Positions 38,301 through 53,300 of a stretch of 64,000 bases of DNA are shown in pieces. Each line of letters starts with the position of its first letter. Position 1 is the first letter of the stretch. The notes below the pieces were generated by a model, which searched no databases, was not told the origin of the DNA, and was given only the letters and a program-made list of their open reading frames with translations. Origin of the DNA: Rhabdornis inornatus (lineage: Eukaryota; Chordata; Aves; Passeriformes; Rhabdornithidae); contig VWZS01002681.1 in assembly GCA_013397075.1 (NCBI GenBank), forward strand, positions 75,389 to 139,388, in the 5' to 3' direction. Both the position numbers and the translations under genes were made by a program.

Positions 38301-41300
38301 AGGCATGGCCTTTGTACCTCAGCCAGCCAAAGAATTTTCTCTTTTATGACAAAATGGCTGGAGGGCAGCTAAGCCCTGTCTAAGCAAGTCTGCACCTGTG
38401 GTATAAATTTTTTGGAATTTGACCATGATACAGTGACCTAAATGAATATGTCGTTTCAGACACTCTAGAGTATTTTGTCAGTCCTATAGAGACTGTTCCA
38501 GCAGGCTGTGAATCTTCCCCACTTAGGTTTCTTGAATATCTTGAAATACATTTTGGGTCTCCTAGAGGACCGGAGTGACTAACACCTGGCAATGAGGCTT
38601 TTCTCTGCTGTAATAAGTAGTTGTACTTCATCATATATTCAGTTGTAAGGGCTAGAAATCATAAGACTATAAACAATACAGCTTCATTAGTTGACTGAGT
38701 TGGGTACCTGAATTAATTTCTACATCTGTAATTAGTTCAGAGGCCAGATCCTTAGCATGGTCTCTGAGAAACACTTAGGAGAAATGAATGCTTTGCAATG
38801 CTTAGAATCACCTGCACTTGATTCACTGATTCATGCACACCCAGGATAATCAGAGGTGACTCAGACCAGCAGTTACTTACTATGTCCCACATGAAGTTAG
38901 TTAGCCAATAGGTAACAGGGCTCACACCACTGACAAACTGCAGATGTTTGGCTTTTGTTACACGTTCTTGGATCAGGTATAAAACAAAACTGGCTGGTAT
39001 AAAGGACATGGCAAAAATCACACAGATGGCAACAACAGCATCCACTGAAGTGGTCAGTCTACAACAGAGCACAATAAGGGACTGTGAGCAAGGGAATGGA
39101 TGCAATGCAGCACTATATTAGCATCTGGGGACTCTGGACTGTGCTTTAAGATCTAGAAGTAGCAAGGCTGTTTTTAAGTAGAAGACTTCTCCAGTTTCAA
39201 AATGTGCTAGTGTATTTATCCAAGTAGTTTTGAGAACTGTAGCTAACAAACATGGAACCATTCCTTGATCTTTTACTTGCTCTATATATCTCAGTTTTAG
39301 AGCCTTTCCTATATCAAACTAGACATTTAGACATAATAGCCAAAGTGCTCTGGAAGCAGGGAAAATAGAAACTTAAAAAGGCAAGTTGGAGACAGTGAGA
39401 CGAAGCACAGATTTTGCCTCTGTGCTACAATGCAAAGTTTTCAGTTTCATTGCATTATGAACTTAATAGGAGAGTGGAAAATGTTGTCTTTTAAGAGATG
39501 TCTTTTCCAAGGAATTACGACTTTCAGATTCAGAAATACACCAATCCTACTCCACGCCACTGAAAAATCTATCTGTGTTCTGTCCTTGGCACCAAGAGAG
39601 TGGGTTGTCAACTACTTGACCTGTAGTCAATCAAGGACAAGTTCTTATTCCATTTTTTATTAAGTGTTTTATTTCAGAAGTAAATGTATTGGATTTGGCG
39701 CACAGACAAAAATTTCACAATCTTTGTGCTTGAGAATCAACAGAAACATGCAATAATGTAAATCCAGTGGTCATAGTTCTTATATGGGATGGGCATGAAC
39801 TCTCATGGGAATGTAACAAGGTATGAATAGATTATTGGTTAGAATAAAGCTTCAGAGAAGGGCCTCTACATTCTGTCAATTGAACTCTTTCTCCTCAGAC
39901 TGTGAGCATGCTGGAAGTTGCAAATTGCCAGGAGAGGGAAGGGTAAAAGCCAGAAGCAGAGCACAAGCAGACTTACACAGTGACTTCAGAGAGTTGCTCC
40001 TTGGTAAGGTTCAGAGGATGGTTTATAGCAGTGATCCCATGTTCCTCAGGGTCTTGGCCAGTCCTCAGATTAGCTCTGAGGATTGCATTATTGGCTACAT
40101 TGAGGAAACTAACCATAGCATGCCAGCCTTTATTGTTAAACCATACCTACAGGAGTCAGAAATCACAGATTAATTTATCAGTTACTGTCTTCACTGAGCT
40201 ATACGAGAAAATCTGATTGCCTTTTATCTACTTCGGTGGGCACTGTCCTCAGGGGTGAATCCAGCACCAGGAATTCATAGTTCCTAGGCACAGTCCTGCA
40301 GGAGGAGCTCACATACTATGCTTTTAAAAGCACTGGACAACTACTGTCAGGGGATTTATAGAAGCACATTTTAAGATTCAGTGTACTACTCAAAGTATTT
40401 AGAACAGCAAGTAGTACTAAGCACTAATGATTTAAAAAAATCTTACATTTGAAATACTATGAGTAAGGATTACCTGTAGTATGGGATACAGTGTTAATAG
40501 CAAGTTATTTCTAAAGTATAGCATTTCAGCTCTTCTTGCATCTGGGAATACCATCAGCAATATTCTCATAATTTGAAGTCTATGTCAAGAAAGACTGTGA
40601 GTTAGCAGACTAATTCCAGTTAATACCTTAATATTATCTTCAGTTTCCATGTATTTAAGGAAATCAGGGATTTCTTTAGCAGCAGCCAGTGAAGCTTGTC
40701 CCTAAAACAAAAAAGAAAAAGCTAAAGATCAGTGCTCTAGGTGAAATCTAATGCTGCAGTAACCATGCTTTAATAAGGGGTCAAAAAACAAACAAACAAA
40801 ATTAAACATCTTGCTTACTCCTGTCACATTCATCATTCGGCCAAGATCACTTAAAAAATTGACAATTTGATCTCCAGAAACATGAAGGACTGGAAGCCTT
40901 CCTCCTATAGAAATTCCTCCATATCTAGTAAAAAGAAAAATATAATCAATAACTCATACAACACACCCATAACTGTACCCTAATGGAAATACTAAAAACC
41001 CACTTAATGCAAGTTTAATTTCTATACATCAAATATTACATGTATAACAATTTCTACTCTTTTCCTAACAAGTTGTATTAGGTCTTTTTAAGGCTTACAA
41101 AAAATAGAAGCTCTATCAGTTTCTGAGAGGTTTATGCCAGGATTCTGAGAAAATTATTTAGAGAGAAGATTTGGAGAAAACTGTGATTTCTACAGAAAAA
41201 AATCAAGGTAATTACCATATAATGGTTTAGACAGCATGGAGGACTAAGGGAACCACAGACCTCATTAAAAATTTCAGGTGCTCTTAGAGGAGCAGGTATT

Positions 41301-44300
41301 CACCAATATCAGTATCAGCCAGTGCTCCGTAATGATAAATACTATTGCGTAAGATGAAGTCTAATCCCATAGAAAGCAATGCTTGCACATAACAAGCAGA
41401 TATTCTGTGAAGAAAGGCAGTCATCCAGCTGCTATATTTGAAGTGAACTCCCACTGCTGGTGAGAAATGAAATGAGTATGTGCTTCAGGCTAACCAGTCA
41501 TCTTTCTAAGCTTTTAGTAACTGCAGCGTAGACATCACACACGTTAGCTGTTGTCTCTGCCTAAAAGAGAGAGCTAGTGCAATCTGGTTCATAACTACTG
41601 CACACGTACAGAGCAGGCATGAGGAACTGTGGTTGCTATTTCTATATTTGATAGGCTGGTGTCTGGGTTTTATCTCACTCAGGTCCTTTTTTTTGGAGGG
41701 TTTGTATCTTTAATGTGGCACTGAAAGAGCTGTGTCACAGCATTATTATAGTATACTGCACTATTGCATGAACCTTTTCACCACACAGTTCCCACTGGTT
41801 TGACTCCTGTAGGTAATAAAGCTGTGATAGTCCCATTGTGAGCCTCTTGCCTTCATCTCCTGCAGGGAGTTCAAACGAATATAACCCTTTGTTGTAAGAC
41901 CCTTCCTGATCCCCGATTTCCCACTGAAGCCATCTCTTTGTTCTATACTGTCTGCCACAATTCCCCTTGTCCATTTGCATAAACACTGTGATGCTCCCTG
42001 GTTAAACAGAAATACATTGTTCCTTTATTTACTACCTTATTCTGTGAATTGGTTTCTTACCTCTGCTCATTGACCCAGTATTTACTCTTCAAGCTGAAAC
42101 AGATAAAGAGAATCCCCTCTCAATACACAGAACCAAAGTCAATGATAGTCAGGCTTAAATAAAAATTAAAGTTGAATTGCTATACTTTGCAGACCTCCAG
42201 TCTCCTGGTTATTACTTTGAGTTGTAGAGTTGGCAAGACTTTTGGCATTCCTTGCAGTGTGTTTTTGGCTTTTTGTTTTCTGTCATGATTCATCTCCAGT
42301 TTATACAGAGATAAACAAGATTCCTAAAGTGACACATACTGGGCTATTCTAATCCATAATTAATTGATTTTAAAACATGTATCTACAGCAATTATGACAC
42401 ATGCTAAGGGGAATCAGTCAAAGGCAGCTAGCACGTAGCTAATATAAAGAGAATTTCAAGAACTCTGCCAGTAACTGAGTAAGTAGCAAGGCCTGAATCA
42501 GAGATAACAGGCCGTGGGCACCACACAGTGAATTCCCACACTCAGCACACAGGGCAGCTGAGGAGTCATCAGCAGGATGGATGTATCTGTGTAACATTGT
42601 CCTTTGGCTGCTCTTTAGCACTTCTGGGAAGCAAGTGATAATTAACTCAGGCAGATGGTCAGGTTAGTGTGGGCACAGTTCTTCAGGGAGACAAAGTAGT
42701 ACCTCTGCAGGGCAGTTCACCAATGCTATGCAGAGGCACCACTTTTGTCACCATTAACACGGCCTTCCAGCAGCACCGACACTTAGCTCTGCCTATAAAG
42801 GAGTATCTGATTATACAAATAGTTATAATTGAAAATATTTAACTCACCTAAAATCAGCCTCTTCTAGTCTTGTATCACAAATATGGACATGGTGCTCAAA
42901 TCTACAGAATACTGTGGTAACTCAGGTGTTACGTCATTATTAAGTAAGAATTTCATCACCAGGTACAAAATACCACATATGAAAAAGAAATAGAGATTCA
43001 TCCCTACCTTCCTTTTATCAAAGTGGGATATGTTTTCACCAGAAAATCTGAAATATTTCTGTGGGTCAGATCTTGAAGAATTTCTGTGCTGCGTTGCACT
43101 CTCTGGCAAGAAACAAAAACCTAATCAATCATAATAAAGTTTAGAGTGCCTTAAGCTATTAAGTGTTGGTCAGGAAAAGAGACAAAGTAGTTTTGGTTCA
43201 GAGAAAATGCTCGGGTTCATAGTATCACTGAAAGAGAGTGAGCCAATCACTCGAGGGTCATTTCTAGCCTAAACATCCTTACTTTACTAAGACTTCAGAA
43301 GAAATCAATAAGTTTGTTATGCATGACACAAAATAGTTGCATGTCACTCTGAAACAGGTCTTTGCAATGAAGGTAAGGGTGCTCAAGGCTTTTTCTTCAA
43401 TTTGAAAGTAGGAAACTTTTCAAATAAACTGAGGCCCCAGTTAAAAAAACAAACAAATGAAGAAACAAAAGGTCATTTCCTATGATTTACAGCTTTAGGT
43501 GAAAATTAATACAAAACATTCACCTTCACTGGCACATTAGATAGTTTGAATGAAAATTACTTTTTTTTTTAAATACGAAAATTATGCCACATGACAATTT
43601 TGTTGAGTCTTTTACAAACACAGGATTGCTGTGAAATGCAAGACCTCACACTCCTGAGTTTATCCCAAGGTAGAATATACTTTAAGACATTCCTGGGCAG
43701 CTTCAGATGGCAAAGTCTGCAACCTGAAATCATCTGATAACGACCTAGAAAGTAAGTCTACTGAACTTTCCAGAAGTTCCTGCATTTGTCCACAGAGAGT
43801 GTGACGCAGAAGACACAATAGAGACATCCCCAGATGATTCTAGACAGGAAGACTGGCAACATCCCCATAGTGCCTTCATTAATTGAGTTGTCTATGCCTA
43901 AACATAATTCTATTGACAATTATTTACACACTGTGGCTTTCCTGAAGACTCAAGCAAACTGTTTCTTTCTGGTAAGTTTTACCAAGCTATAATATCCTGC
44001 AAAATTATCAGGATAATATTATAATAAACATATTTTGTTTAGAGGACTACACTCCCCACAAACAAATAAAAAAAAAAAATTGCATCTTATGCTTGGAATT
44101 GAAGTTTTAGAATAAAGGTCTCTGAAATACATTAGCATGCAATCAGCAAAATTCAACTTTGTTGGACAGGGATTACTAAGAAATCAGAAATAACTTGAGA
44201 TGCTGTAAGGTATATAACCTCTATCAATTTTTTTTCTTTATAAACAGGAATTCTAGAGATATTTAAAACAACATTGTTTTGTGAACAGTGATAGAGAAAA

Positions 44301-47300
44301 CAAAGCAAGCTGATTCAGTTGAGATTGTGCCATGGAAAGTGGTATAGTCACCATCCCTGAAGTGTTCAAAAATGTCAAGATGTGGCACATGGGGATGGAA
44401 TTCAGTGGTGAAGATGGCAATTCTGTGTTAACAGCTGGACTCAACCCTAGAGGTGTTTTTTAACATAATGATTCTATGACTCTATGAAAATTAGACATAT
44501 TTTAGTTATTTTGCTAGTGTGTTCAGTCTGGCAAACAGGAATATTAAGGATGAACAGTGTGCAAGGTGAGATGTTAAATTAGAGAGCTACTACCCTGAGA
44601 GTGGCTAAATTCTTAGAAAAACATTTATTAAATACAAACACTGACAGGCTGTAATTTTCCTTTGCTCTTCAAAAGAGCAAGCACATTTTATAAAGGGCAC
44701 TACTAAGATCATTCATTGATAGGAGAGGAGGGAATATAGCTCTGTTTTTCACCACACAGAATCAGTGTTTATTAAATTACTCATCTTCATGTACATGGAC
44801 ACAAATATTCATTTTGCTAGCTTAAAACATTTCTGATAGAAATGAATCTGAAAGACATGTAAAAAATAGTAATTTGGGGGTCACTGAATATTGATTTTCC
44901 CATTTTAATGAGAGGACTGCATTAAAAATTTTAAAAATTGTGATGTTTTTTCTGTCTTTTCTTTCCTCTTTCTCCCTCCTGCCCTTTCCTCCATTAAAGA
45001 AAGGCAAACATCTAAATAGACCTGTTCTTTGGGGCCAAGGAAATTTTTTTTTAAATTATGGGACAAATTTCTCAAATTTTTGTGATTTTCTTCCACGTGA
45101 AATGTTTGCAATTTGGGTGAAAACAGTAATAAAATTTTATTTAAATGTGCAAGCTTTTCCAATACCTCTGAAATTGAATTCCAAATTCCAGCAAGTCTTG
45201 CACTCTTGAAAAAGAATGTACTCAACTCCTTCCATATGTATTAGTATGGCAAGGTACTTAGACACTGATCCCTTTTCCAGCACTTGCCATGAAACTTTTC
45301 TACAAAGATTTATGGCACAAGGACACAACCTGTGGTGGTGAGAGGCCTCCTGCACCTGCAGGGCATTCTGGCAGCATAGTGAGTTTCTTGTGAGTGCTGC
45401 ACTTGCAGGAAGGTGATGGATTCTCAGGGCTCCACTGTTGGCTCAGCAGGAGGCTGCTTAGGTTAGGATGAACAGCAGGTGTGTTCCAGGCAGTTGGCAT
45501 GTTATTGCATGGGTAGTTCCTGTGGAGAGGAACAGAGCTTTAAGTTGTGCAGAGATAATGGTCCACAAGAACTCCCAAATCCACAAAATCACAATGCTCT
45601 AAGCAGATATTCCCCCCTCACCCCTCATCCTGTGAGTTTTGAATAAGAACAACATTTATGCAGTGGACATATCCTTGTGGAGAAACTATAATTTTCTTTT
45701 CTCGTGCAGTATCTTTTCTTTTTTAAAAGTTTCCTCTTTGTTTCTACTATACCAGGTAGAAGAGAGGAATGGGAGAAGACAATCAGGAGGATCAAATTGC
45801 TGGATATCATGGCTGGGAAAGAGTCAGGAGAAAGGTAACAAATGTCAAAGCATAGCAAGCCAGTGACAAATGGCTCCAAAGCAGGACTCACAGGCAGAGT
45901 AAGCAGGTAGGACAACAAAAGCTGGAGCTCTACTAATGTTGCCCTCACTTCAGAATGAGAACAGTTTCAAATCATAGACACCGTCCTATTGCTACTTCAC
46001 AATCCAAGTGATTGCTGAAGTTATTGCTTCCAAACACACCAATGGGAACTGGAGGAACCTGAAGGGACTCAGACATGGAAACTGCCAGGGAAGCTGAGAA
46101 GATCTGTGTCTGAGGTCACTGACGTACTGACATAAATTTCGAGGTTGCTTAACTCTCAATACCAATACATGAGCTGGTTTCCAGTCAGTCACATTGAGCA
46201 CTGTGAATCATTCTTAACCCAGTGGCAGTGCTATCTTGCTGTTTGTTTTGTTCTTTTGACCCAAAATTAGACATAGCCAACAACACATCTGAAGCACTGG
46301 CTCTTGTGAAGAGTCAAGCCAATTCATTCTTGTTTCATTACTCAAGTTCCACTAGAAGTATCCTGCTAGGATCTCATTCAAGAGAAATTAGCTAGCAACT
46401 TACAAAAGAGGCTGATTCTTCATGCAGCGAATTCCAAATCCTGGTTTATTCAAGAAAGCATGAGTAAGGGAGACCATCTGCTCATTGCCAGGACGTTCAT
46501 TGCTAAGGGAATAAGACAGGACCTCCTTTATGAAGTACTTTTTCAAACTATTGTACTGTAATACACATAGCAACTAGAGAAGGAAAACCATATGGCAGTA
46601 CCAACTGCCCCCCTTCAAATGCTGATAATTCAATTGTTTTATTTATTTATGTAAAAACCCAGAATGTTCCAAGATGGTTGACAGGCTATGGTTCTTTTCT
46701 CCTAATACTAAAGCTGACTTCTGACAAAGTCCAACGGCAGCATTCTCCAAAAAAGGCTTGAATCCTCATGGCTATTCTCTCAGCACTGTCACAGTCAGTA
46801 ATCAGAAGATGAAAAACACATTCTGCACTTTCATTTGCGGAAGCCTGGATCTCCTGTTAGATATGATATGTAACTTTATAAGTGTTGAGGTCCAAAAATC
46901 AGGTAGGAAGAGGAAAATACCAAAGTTAGAAAGATATTTGAAAAACTATTTTTAGGTGTACTAGCAGTTGTATTCTCCAGGTGCACCAACTTAAAGCTAT
47001 TTTAAATATGCTGATTCCAGTGAAGCGAATATTTTCTTACATCACACGGAGTGAGAAAAAAGCAGTGAGACAGGGCCTCACGATGTTAAACTCCAAGGAG
47101 AAAACGGTGTAAGTGCGACAAATGTACTTTAAGTGATTCCTCTTACCTGAAGAAAGTAAACTGTTGTCCATAGATCCAAGGGTGTAATGTTAAGGCAGGA
47201 TATTCTCCAAATGGAGGAATAATGACTGTAAGTACTAGAGACAGCAACACAAAACTAGCAGGGAGAACAACCTGCAGGGAACATGAAAACTTCACATTAG

Positions 47301-50300
47301 GTTATTGTATAAACATTGTGGAGTGACACTGTACACACCCTAATATATGTAAACAAAGGAAGGACAGCAGGAGCACTCAGATCCAATCTGGTTTAACTCC
47401 TGAACATCAACAATTTAATTTCCAGTGCTTTTGCTTAAAATTCTGGTTGTCATAGAACCGCATCATGTTAAAAATAAAACACTGGGCTAGTAGTGACAGA
47501 ATCATGAACTTGGTGCATTTGGTAGACTCCAGGCAGAAAGAAGAGGCAAAAGAGTTGGAATCATAATTGCACTGTTCTGCATTTGCAGCACTTCTATTGC
47601 TTTCTACAGTCCAATCACTGCTGGAAAGACAGTGTTGAGAATGTTGTGGGAAAGAGTCCAGAACAGCACAAGTCAGTCAATACCTGTGCTAGGAAGTCCT
47701 TGTGGCTGCGGGAGGCGTGGTGGAAACGTTTGATGAGCAGCGCTTTGATCTGCTGATGTACAAGCTGAAAGCCTTTATACTGTCGGGACCCTTTGCCTTC
47801 ATTTTGATCTCCTGCTCTGCCTACTGGCATTCGAGAAGCGTCATTAGTTTTCAGGGCGGTTTGTTCAGCTGGTTTGTTCTCAGTAGTTTTGCCAAGAGTA
47901 GAACCATTTTCTTGAGTATCTCCTAGGTTAACATGAGAAGCATCAGAGAATACACTTTATTTTCCATACATGAAGTAGCACAGACATTTTAATGAGGTCC
48001 AGATTTCACCAACCATACATATTATATCTCTAGGTTGCTTTAATTACAACTGTTGCACTGTGGTTATATTTAGTGACATCATATCGGTTAACTCTCCTCT
48101 TATGCAGCAGGATGAACAGTTCAATCATCTACGTAGTTTATGGACTAATAGTCAGCAAAGTACTTTTTATACAACTACTCAGACCATTGAGTAGTTGACA
48201 TCTGGGTGCTTGACTCCACTTTTATTTGCATAGTTAAGAACCTCATCCAATCTAAATACAAGGCTTTCTGCTGACTTAATATTTTTTTCAGGTATCATGT
48301 CAGGCCCTAAAAGCAGATATTTGCTGACCAAGTTTATTTTGTCAAGAACACATAAAAGACTGAAAGTTCTGAAACTCCTCTTTATAGAGCGTTCAGAATA
48401 AAAAGCAGTCCCAAGAACAGTTAATAAAATATGGATTTGTGGATCTATACCTGCATTTTGCATTTCAGGGTCAGCTTCTGCTGTGACCTTTAGGAAAACC
48501 TGCCATAGAGAAATACATTTTCTGGTTAGGAAAAGATTAGTTACAATAACCTGACCTTTAGAACACCATACCTCATCCTTCAATACAAAAGAAGAAAATT
48601 TTGATAACTTTTCAGTACTCCATATTATTATCAATAATCAGAGGTCGCTTATGAAATACCTTAGAAAATAAATGAATGAACAGACACAAAAAAAGACAAA
48701 GGTTCATTTCAGGCTAATGGGTCCAGCTCCACAAGACTATAATGAATTAAAGGTTGGATCCTTTCTCTTGGTCTTTCTCAAAGATTTTCTGAGTATGCCA
48801 CAGCTTATGGGACTGGATTTTGAAGGACATTTTAGGAATTAGGAATTAAATATTTAAGAAGAGGAACAGTCTCAGTAAACATTTTGGGTGCTTATGGTGA
48901 GGTCTGCAGGTATTTTAATCTGTTACCTCTTCAAGTGGTGTGTCTGAAACTCCAAAACTGCTGAGTCCCAGGTCATCCAATGTTTCCTCCAGTTCTCTGA
49001 AGAGACTGGCATAAGATCGTTGTTTAAAGTTTTTATTGGGCAAAAGATAAATCAGTTCCTGACCAATGCTTTCAATTAATTTTGCTTCTGGGATATGATG
49101 GTGGATTACTTCTGCTAGCTCATTTAGATCTCCTGTGAAAAGTCAAAACAGCATTCATAGAATGAATATTTAACCATATTAAGCATGATTTCAAAAGCTG
49201 TTGTTTGCACGAAAAGGGTATCGTTCTATTACATAACTCACAGATATCTCAGCTAATTCTGCACTAGACTGGGCTATGTTGCTAATTATGCTTCGGAACT
49301 ATGTAGCAGGAAACTAGTTCAGGTTTGTTAATAAAGCACAGCCAAATCTTCAGGAATATCTGCTTTAAATCTTTTCTTATGCAGAAAAGCCAAAATCACT
49401 TTTTTTCTGAGAGAGTCTATTTCCTTGCTCTAGTTATGCTTCAGTTTTCATGAAAAAATGACACAAAATTCAATACCATACTTGTAAAGCACACAAACTT
49501 CCAGTTCATCATCTGTACCTGAGACTACATATACACAAAAAAGGCTCAATGGTAAGCAAAACCACAAAGAACCCTTATTAAATTCACATTACAATACAAT
49601 AGAAATGTTAGACACAAGGACTTTGGCAGCATTGATCTGTAGGACAAGATTGCAGCATAACAGGAGACATAGCTATGTGCTGGAATACTGAACCGTCCTG
49701 CTTCTTACCATCCAGTTCCAGCTCTGGAGCTCCTTCTTCACCCCTGTGCACACAGCTGGAGCAGGAGCAGGAGCACTGGGATCCACAGCTACAAAATGAC
49801 TAGCATGGACAAGCAAGAGAGAAAAAGATTGAAGTGCTTCAGACACACTCAAAACAGGATGTAAAGGCTGACAATATTTGAACAGCTTGAGCCAATGAAA
49901 AATATGTCATATCCAGAGCATCTTGAATGTACTATACTGAAAATCATCTGGAGACTGGATTAAGCAATGCAGAAAAGATAAATCCATCTGCACAAATCAG
50001 TTCTAAACTGCATACAAAATACCTGGGGAAATGCAATCAGCAGAGGACATGAGTGTACAGATTGTTTTGATACTAGGACTGGAAGCACTATTTCAACAGT
50101 AAGAACCCAGAACACTACTTTTCAAATGGTGAGACCTTGATTTAGCTATGGATAAATGTAGACTTTTCTGGTGTCTGAGCTACTTACCAGACTACCTAAT
50201 GTTTAAAATCAGTGTACTGCAAAAGCAAGAATCAGAAAGAGCTGTATATGGACAAAGGCAACTCGAGAGCTGGGGTTGTTCAGCCTGGAGAAGGGAAGGC

Positions 50301-53300
50301 TCCAGAGAGACCTTAGAGACCCTCCATCACCTAAAGAGGGCTACAAATGAACTGGATAGGGACTTTCACAAGCATGCAGTGATAGGACAAGGTGGAGTGG
50401 CTTTAAACTGAAAAGGGGTAGATTTAGATCACATGTTACAAAGACATTCTATACTGTGAGAGTGGTGAGGCACTGGAACAAGTTGCCCAGAGCAGCTGTG
50501 GATGCCCCATCCTGGCAGTGTTCAAGGCCAGGCTGGATGGGGTTTGAGCAACCTGGTCTAGTGGAAAGTGTCCCTGCCCACAGCATGGAGGTTGGAACTA
50601 GATGATCTTTAAGGTCCCTTCAAACCCAAACCATGCTAATATGATATTAGTAATTATATAGTCATGTGATTAACTGCAGTTTTGTACATCGTGTCAAGCA
50701 GCACTTAAGTGCTTTTTATTTTGGTGCAGTGCAAGCATTACTCAGATTATATGTGCAGGGAGGGAGATTCATACTTACTGTAGCCCTTCCCATTTTTGTG
50801 GTTCTCATTTTGCGAACAAGGGTGAGATAAAAGCCAGAGCCAAAACAGTTCTTTAGGAATACGGGAGAGCCTGAGCAGAAGAGTTTCCCTTGGGATATGA
50901 TGGCTACTCTGTCTCCAAGGATGTCTGCCTCATCCATATGATGAGTTGACAGGATAATAGTTCTGCCTAGAAGGAACAAGGAGGAATGTTCAAGGCATGG
51001 ACTCTCCGTGGAACTCAAAACTGTGTTTAGCTTTTTGGCAATTATTGCTCTGTACCAAAGCCAGCCTCAGGTTTGCTACAACCATAGGTATTTGTTCAAA
51101 GAATCTTGTTTGCTTGTGCTCATAGCCCACTGCTCATGACAGTTTATACAGCAGGCAAATATTGCATCTAGCAAATTTTAAAAATCCCACCAAGAAAATC
51201 AAACAGTTTGTACTCTCAAATCTCTTACCTGGGCGATATTTCAGCAGAAGATCCCAGATAGATCGCCTGGAATATGGATCAACTCCAGAAGTGGGCTCAT
51301 CCAAGACTACGACTTTTGCCTCACCCACAAAAGCAATGGCAACAGACAGTTTCCTTTGCATTCCACCTACCAGAGGACGAACAGAGCCAGGAGTGTTAGA
51401 TGAGTTATATAAGTTTCAGGGATGTAATTAACATTGCTTTTTGGTGTGGGGACAAACTGCTACAAATAAAATGAAACCCATCCTCAGACGCCTATCTGCA
51501 AAGATAAATTAATAGTAATTTTACTTCTGAAATTCAAAACAGGTTGTTCGAACTTTTTTTTTTAAATACACATTTTCCATCTACACATTGTGTTTTCTGC
51601 TTCTTGCCAGAAGCAAAAGTAGGAAGATATGAGGTTTTCATGTTCTTTCACGAAACTAACCAACTTTTATAGTTGCAATCAGGACAAAGTAGTATAAGAA
51701 CAGATGGCTGTTTATTCAAATCAGCCTTTGAATCTGAAAGTGCAAGTTATTCAAATACACTATGTACCTTTAGAATAGAAGAAACTACTCCTACCAAATA
51801 ATACAGTACTATGGAACACTGATCCATACAGTGGGACAGAATGATAGTACAGTATTTCATTTGCCTTGAAATAATTGAAGGTTTTATTTTGTTTCATTTC
51901 TTATATTAACCAACTTTTTATATATATGTATTTATTTAAAACTCATAGCTTCAAGTATATTTGAATTTGTTGTATATGTATAAGACATAGAAGCTTTAGG
52001 GACAGGTTGTACCAGCTTTACTACTTGTACAGTCCCATTTACTTGTTGAAAAGAAAGCATCCCTCCAGTGTGCATTGGTGTGTGAGAATGTGGCCTCAAA
52101 TATGTAACTCGACCAGTAATTGCCCAAAGGCCAGGCAGGACGGGGCTGTGGGCAACCTAGTCTAGCAGAAAGTGTTCCTGGCTATGACAGCGGGTTGAAA
52201 CTACATGATCTTTAACATCCCTTCCAACCCACACCATTCCATGACTCTATGAGAGACAAAGAAAGGGCAGCAGGACAAAACATCTTAGAAAATTCCTGTG
52301 GGCACCTGACAAATTCTGAGCTTCTTCATTTCTTTTATGGGTGAGGCCCATGTCTTCCAGCATTGTTTCCAGCTCTTGCTCAGCTTCTTCCCTGGATCTT
52401 CCTTTCAGTTGAGAATAAAACAAGATGTGTTCTGCTACAGTAAGGCTGTGACATCAGACAGAAAGGCAAGGAGGCACATTAAATGATTAAGCTGTTTTTA
52501 TTCCCCAGCAGCAATAAATTCACCCTAGCTTTATCTTGCTAAAGGAAGAGAGGCTGCATTACCCTAAAAGATCTTCTCTGGGAACAACATACTTCACTTG
52601 GAGGTCATATCTCTTTCTTTGCCTTTTCAGAACAGAATCTGCTACTAAAGGAACAGGTATAGCAGGCATCAAACCACCCATTTATGGGAATAAAATGGAA
52701 GAGAGTCTGCTGTTGAGATGAACACAAACTAATGGACGTGAAGCTGGAAATCACCAGAGAAGGCAGTAAGTGGTTGAGTGGTAGTAAGAAATGGGGATAA
52801 AAATATCCTGCTACTGCATTGTTAACTTGGATTTTTTTGCTTTAGATGTCCTAAATTATAGTGCATGAACCTCCACGATAACTCCTGCTAACCTACACTA
52901 CAACAGAAAACACCAGGAACACTGTTATTTTCCTAAGAAACTTTGTTCCCAGTGAAACGATGAAGGAGATTCCTTCTGCAGGATATGATGTTAAGAGATG
53001 GAGAAGTTCCTCTGAAATACAATACAAATAAGAGAACAACACAGGCTTTGGGGATTCTGATGCATGCAGACTTTCTTCTTGAAGCCAGCATGGGGTGATA
53101 CTTACTGATTGAATAAGATGTTGTGCTGAGGGCACATCCCTAATCTGTGCCGAATAGAGTCCATGTGAGTCTGGATGTCCAGGCCACCAACCAGCACAGT
53201 TCCAGATGTGGGTGGGAACAGGCCTGTCAGTATCGACCTGGGAAAACAAAATGGGGAAATTCCCCCTCTCCGATGTCTCTGTGCTAGATAAGGAAGCTAC

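Larger units (their letters stand above)
36719..44300 (-). other. ABCA4 introns 31-37
   Basis: Includes the intronic sequence between exons 31 and 38. No transposon recognised with confidence, no RNA gene. Short open frames here have no supporting features. Confidence 0.6.
45520..50261 (-). other. ABCA4 introns 23-29 (part)
   Basis: Short introns between exons 24 and 30 and the distal part of intron 23. No transposon, RNA gene or other feature seen outside the exons. Confidence 0.6.

Noticed and set aside
48179..48634. 151-aa minus-strand open frame
   Set aside because: Only the exon 26 part (48451-48499) is ABCA4 coding; the rest is intron read-through without a conserved match.
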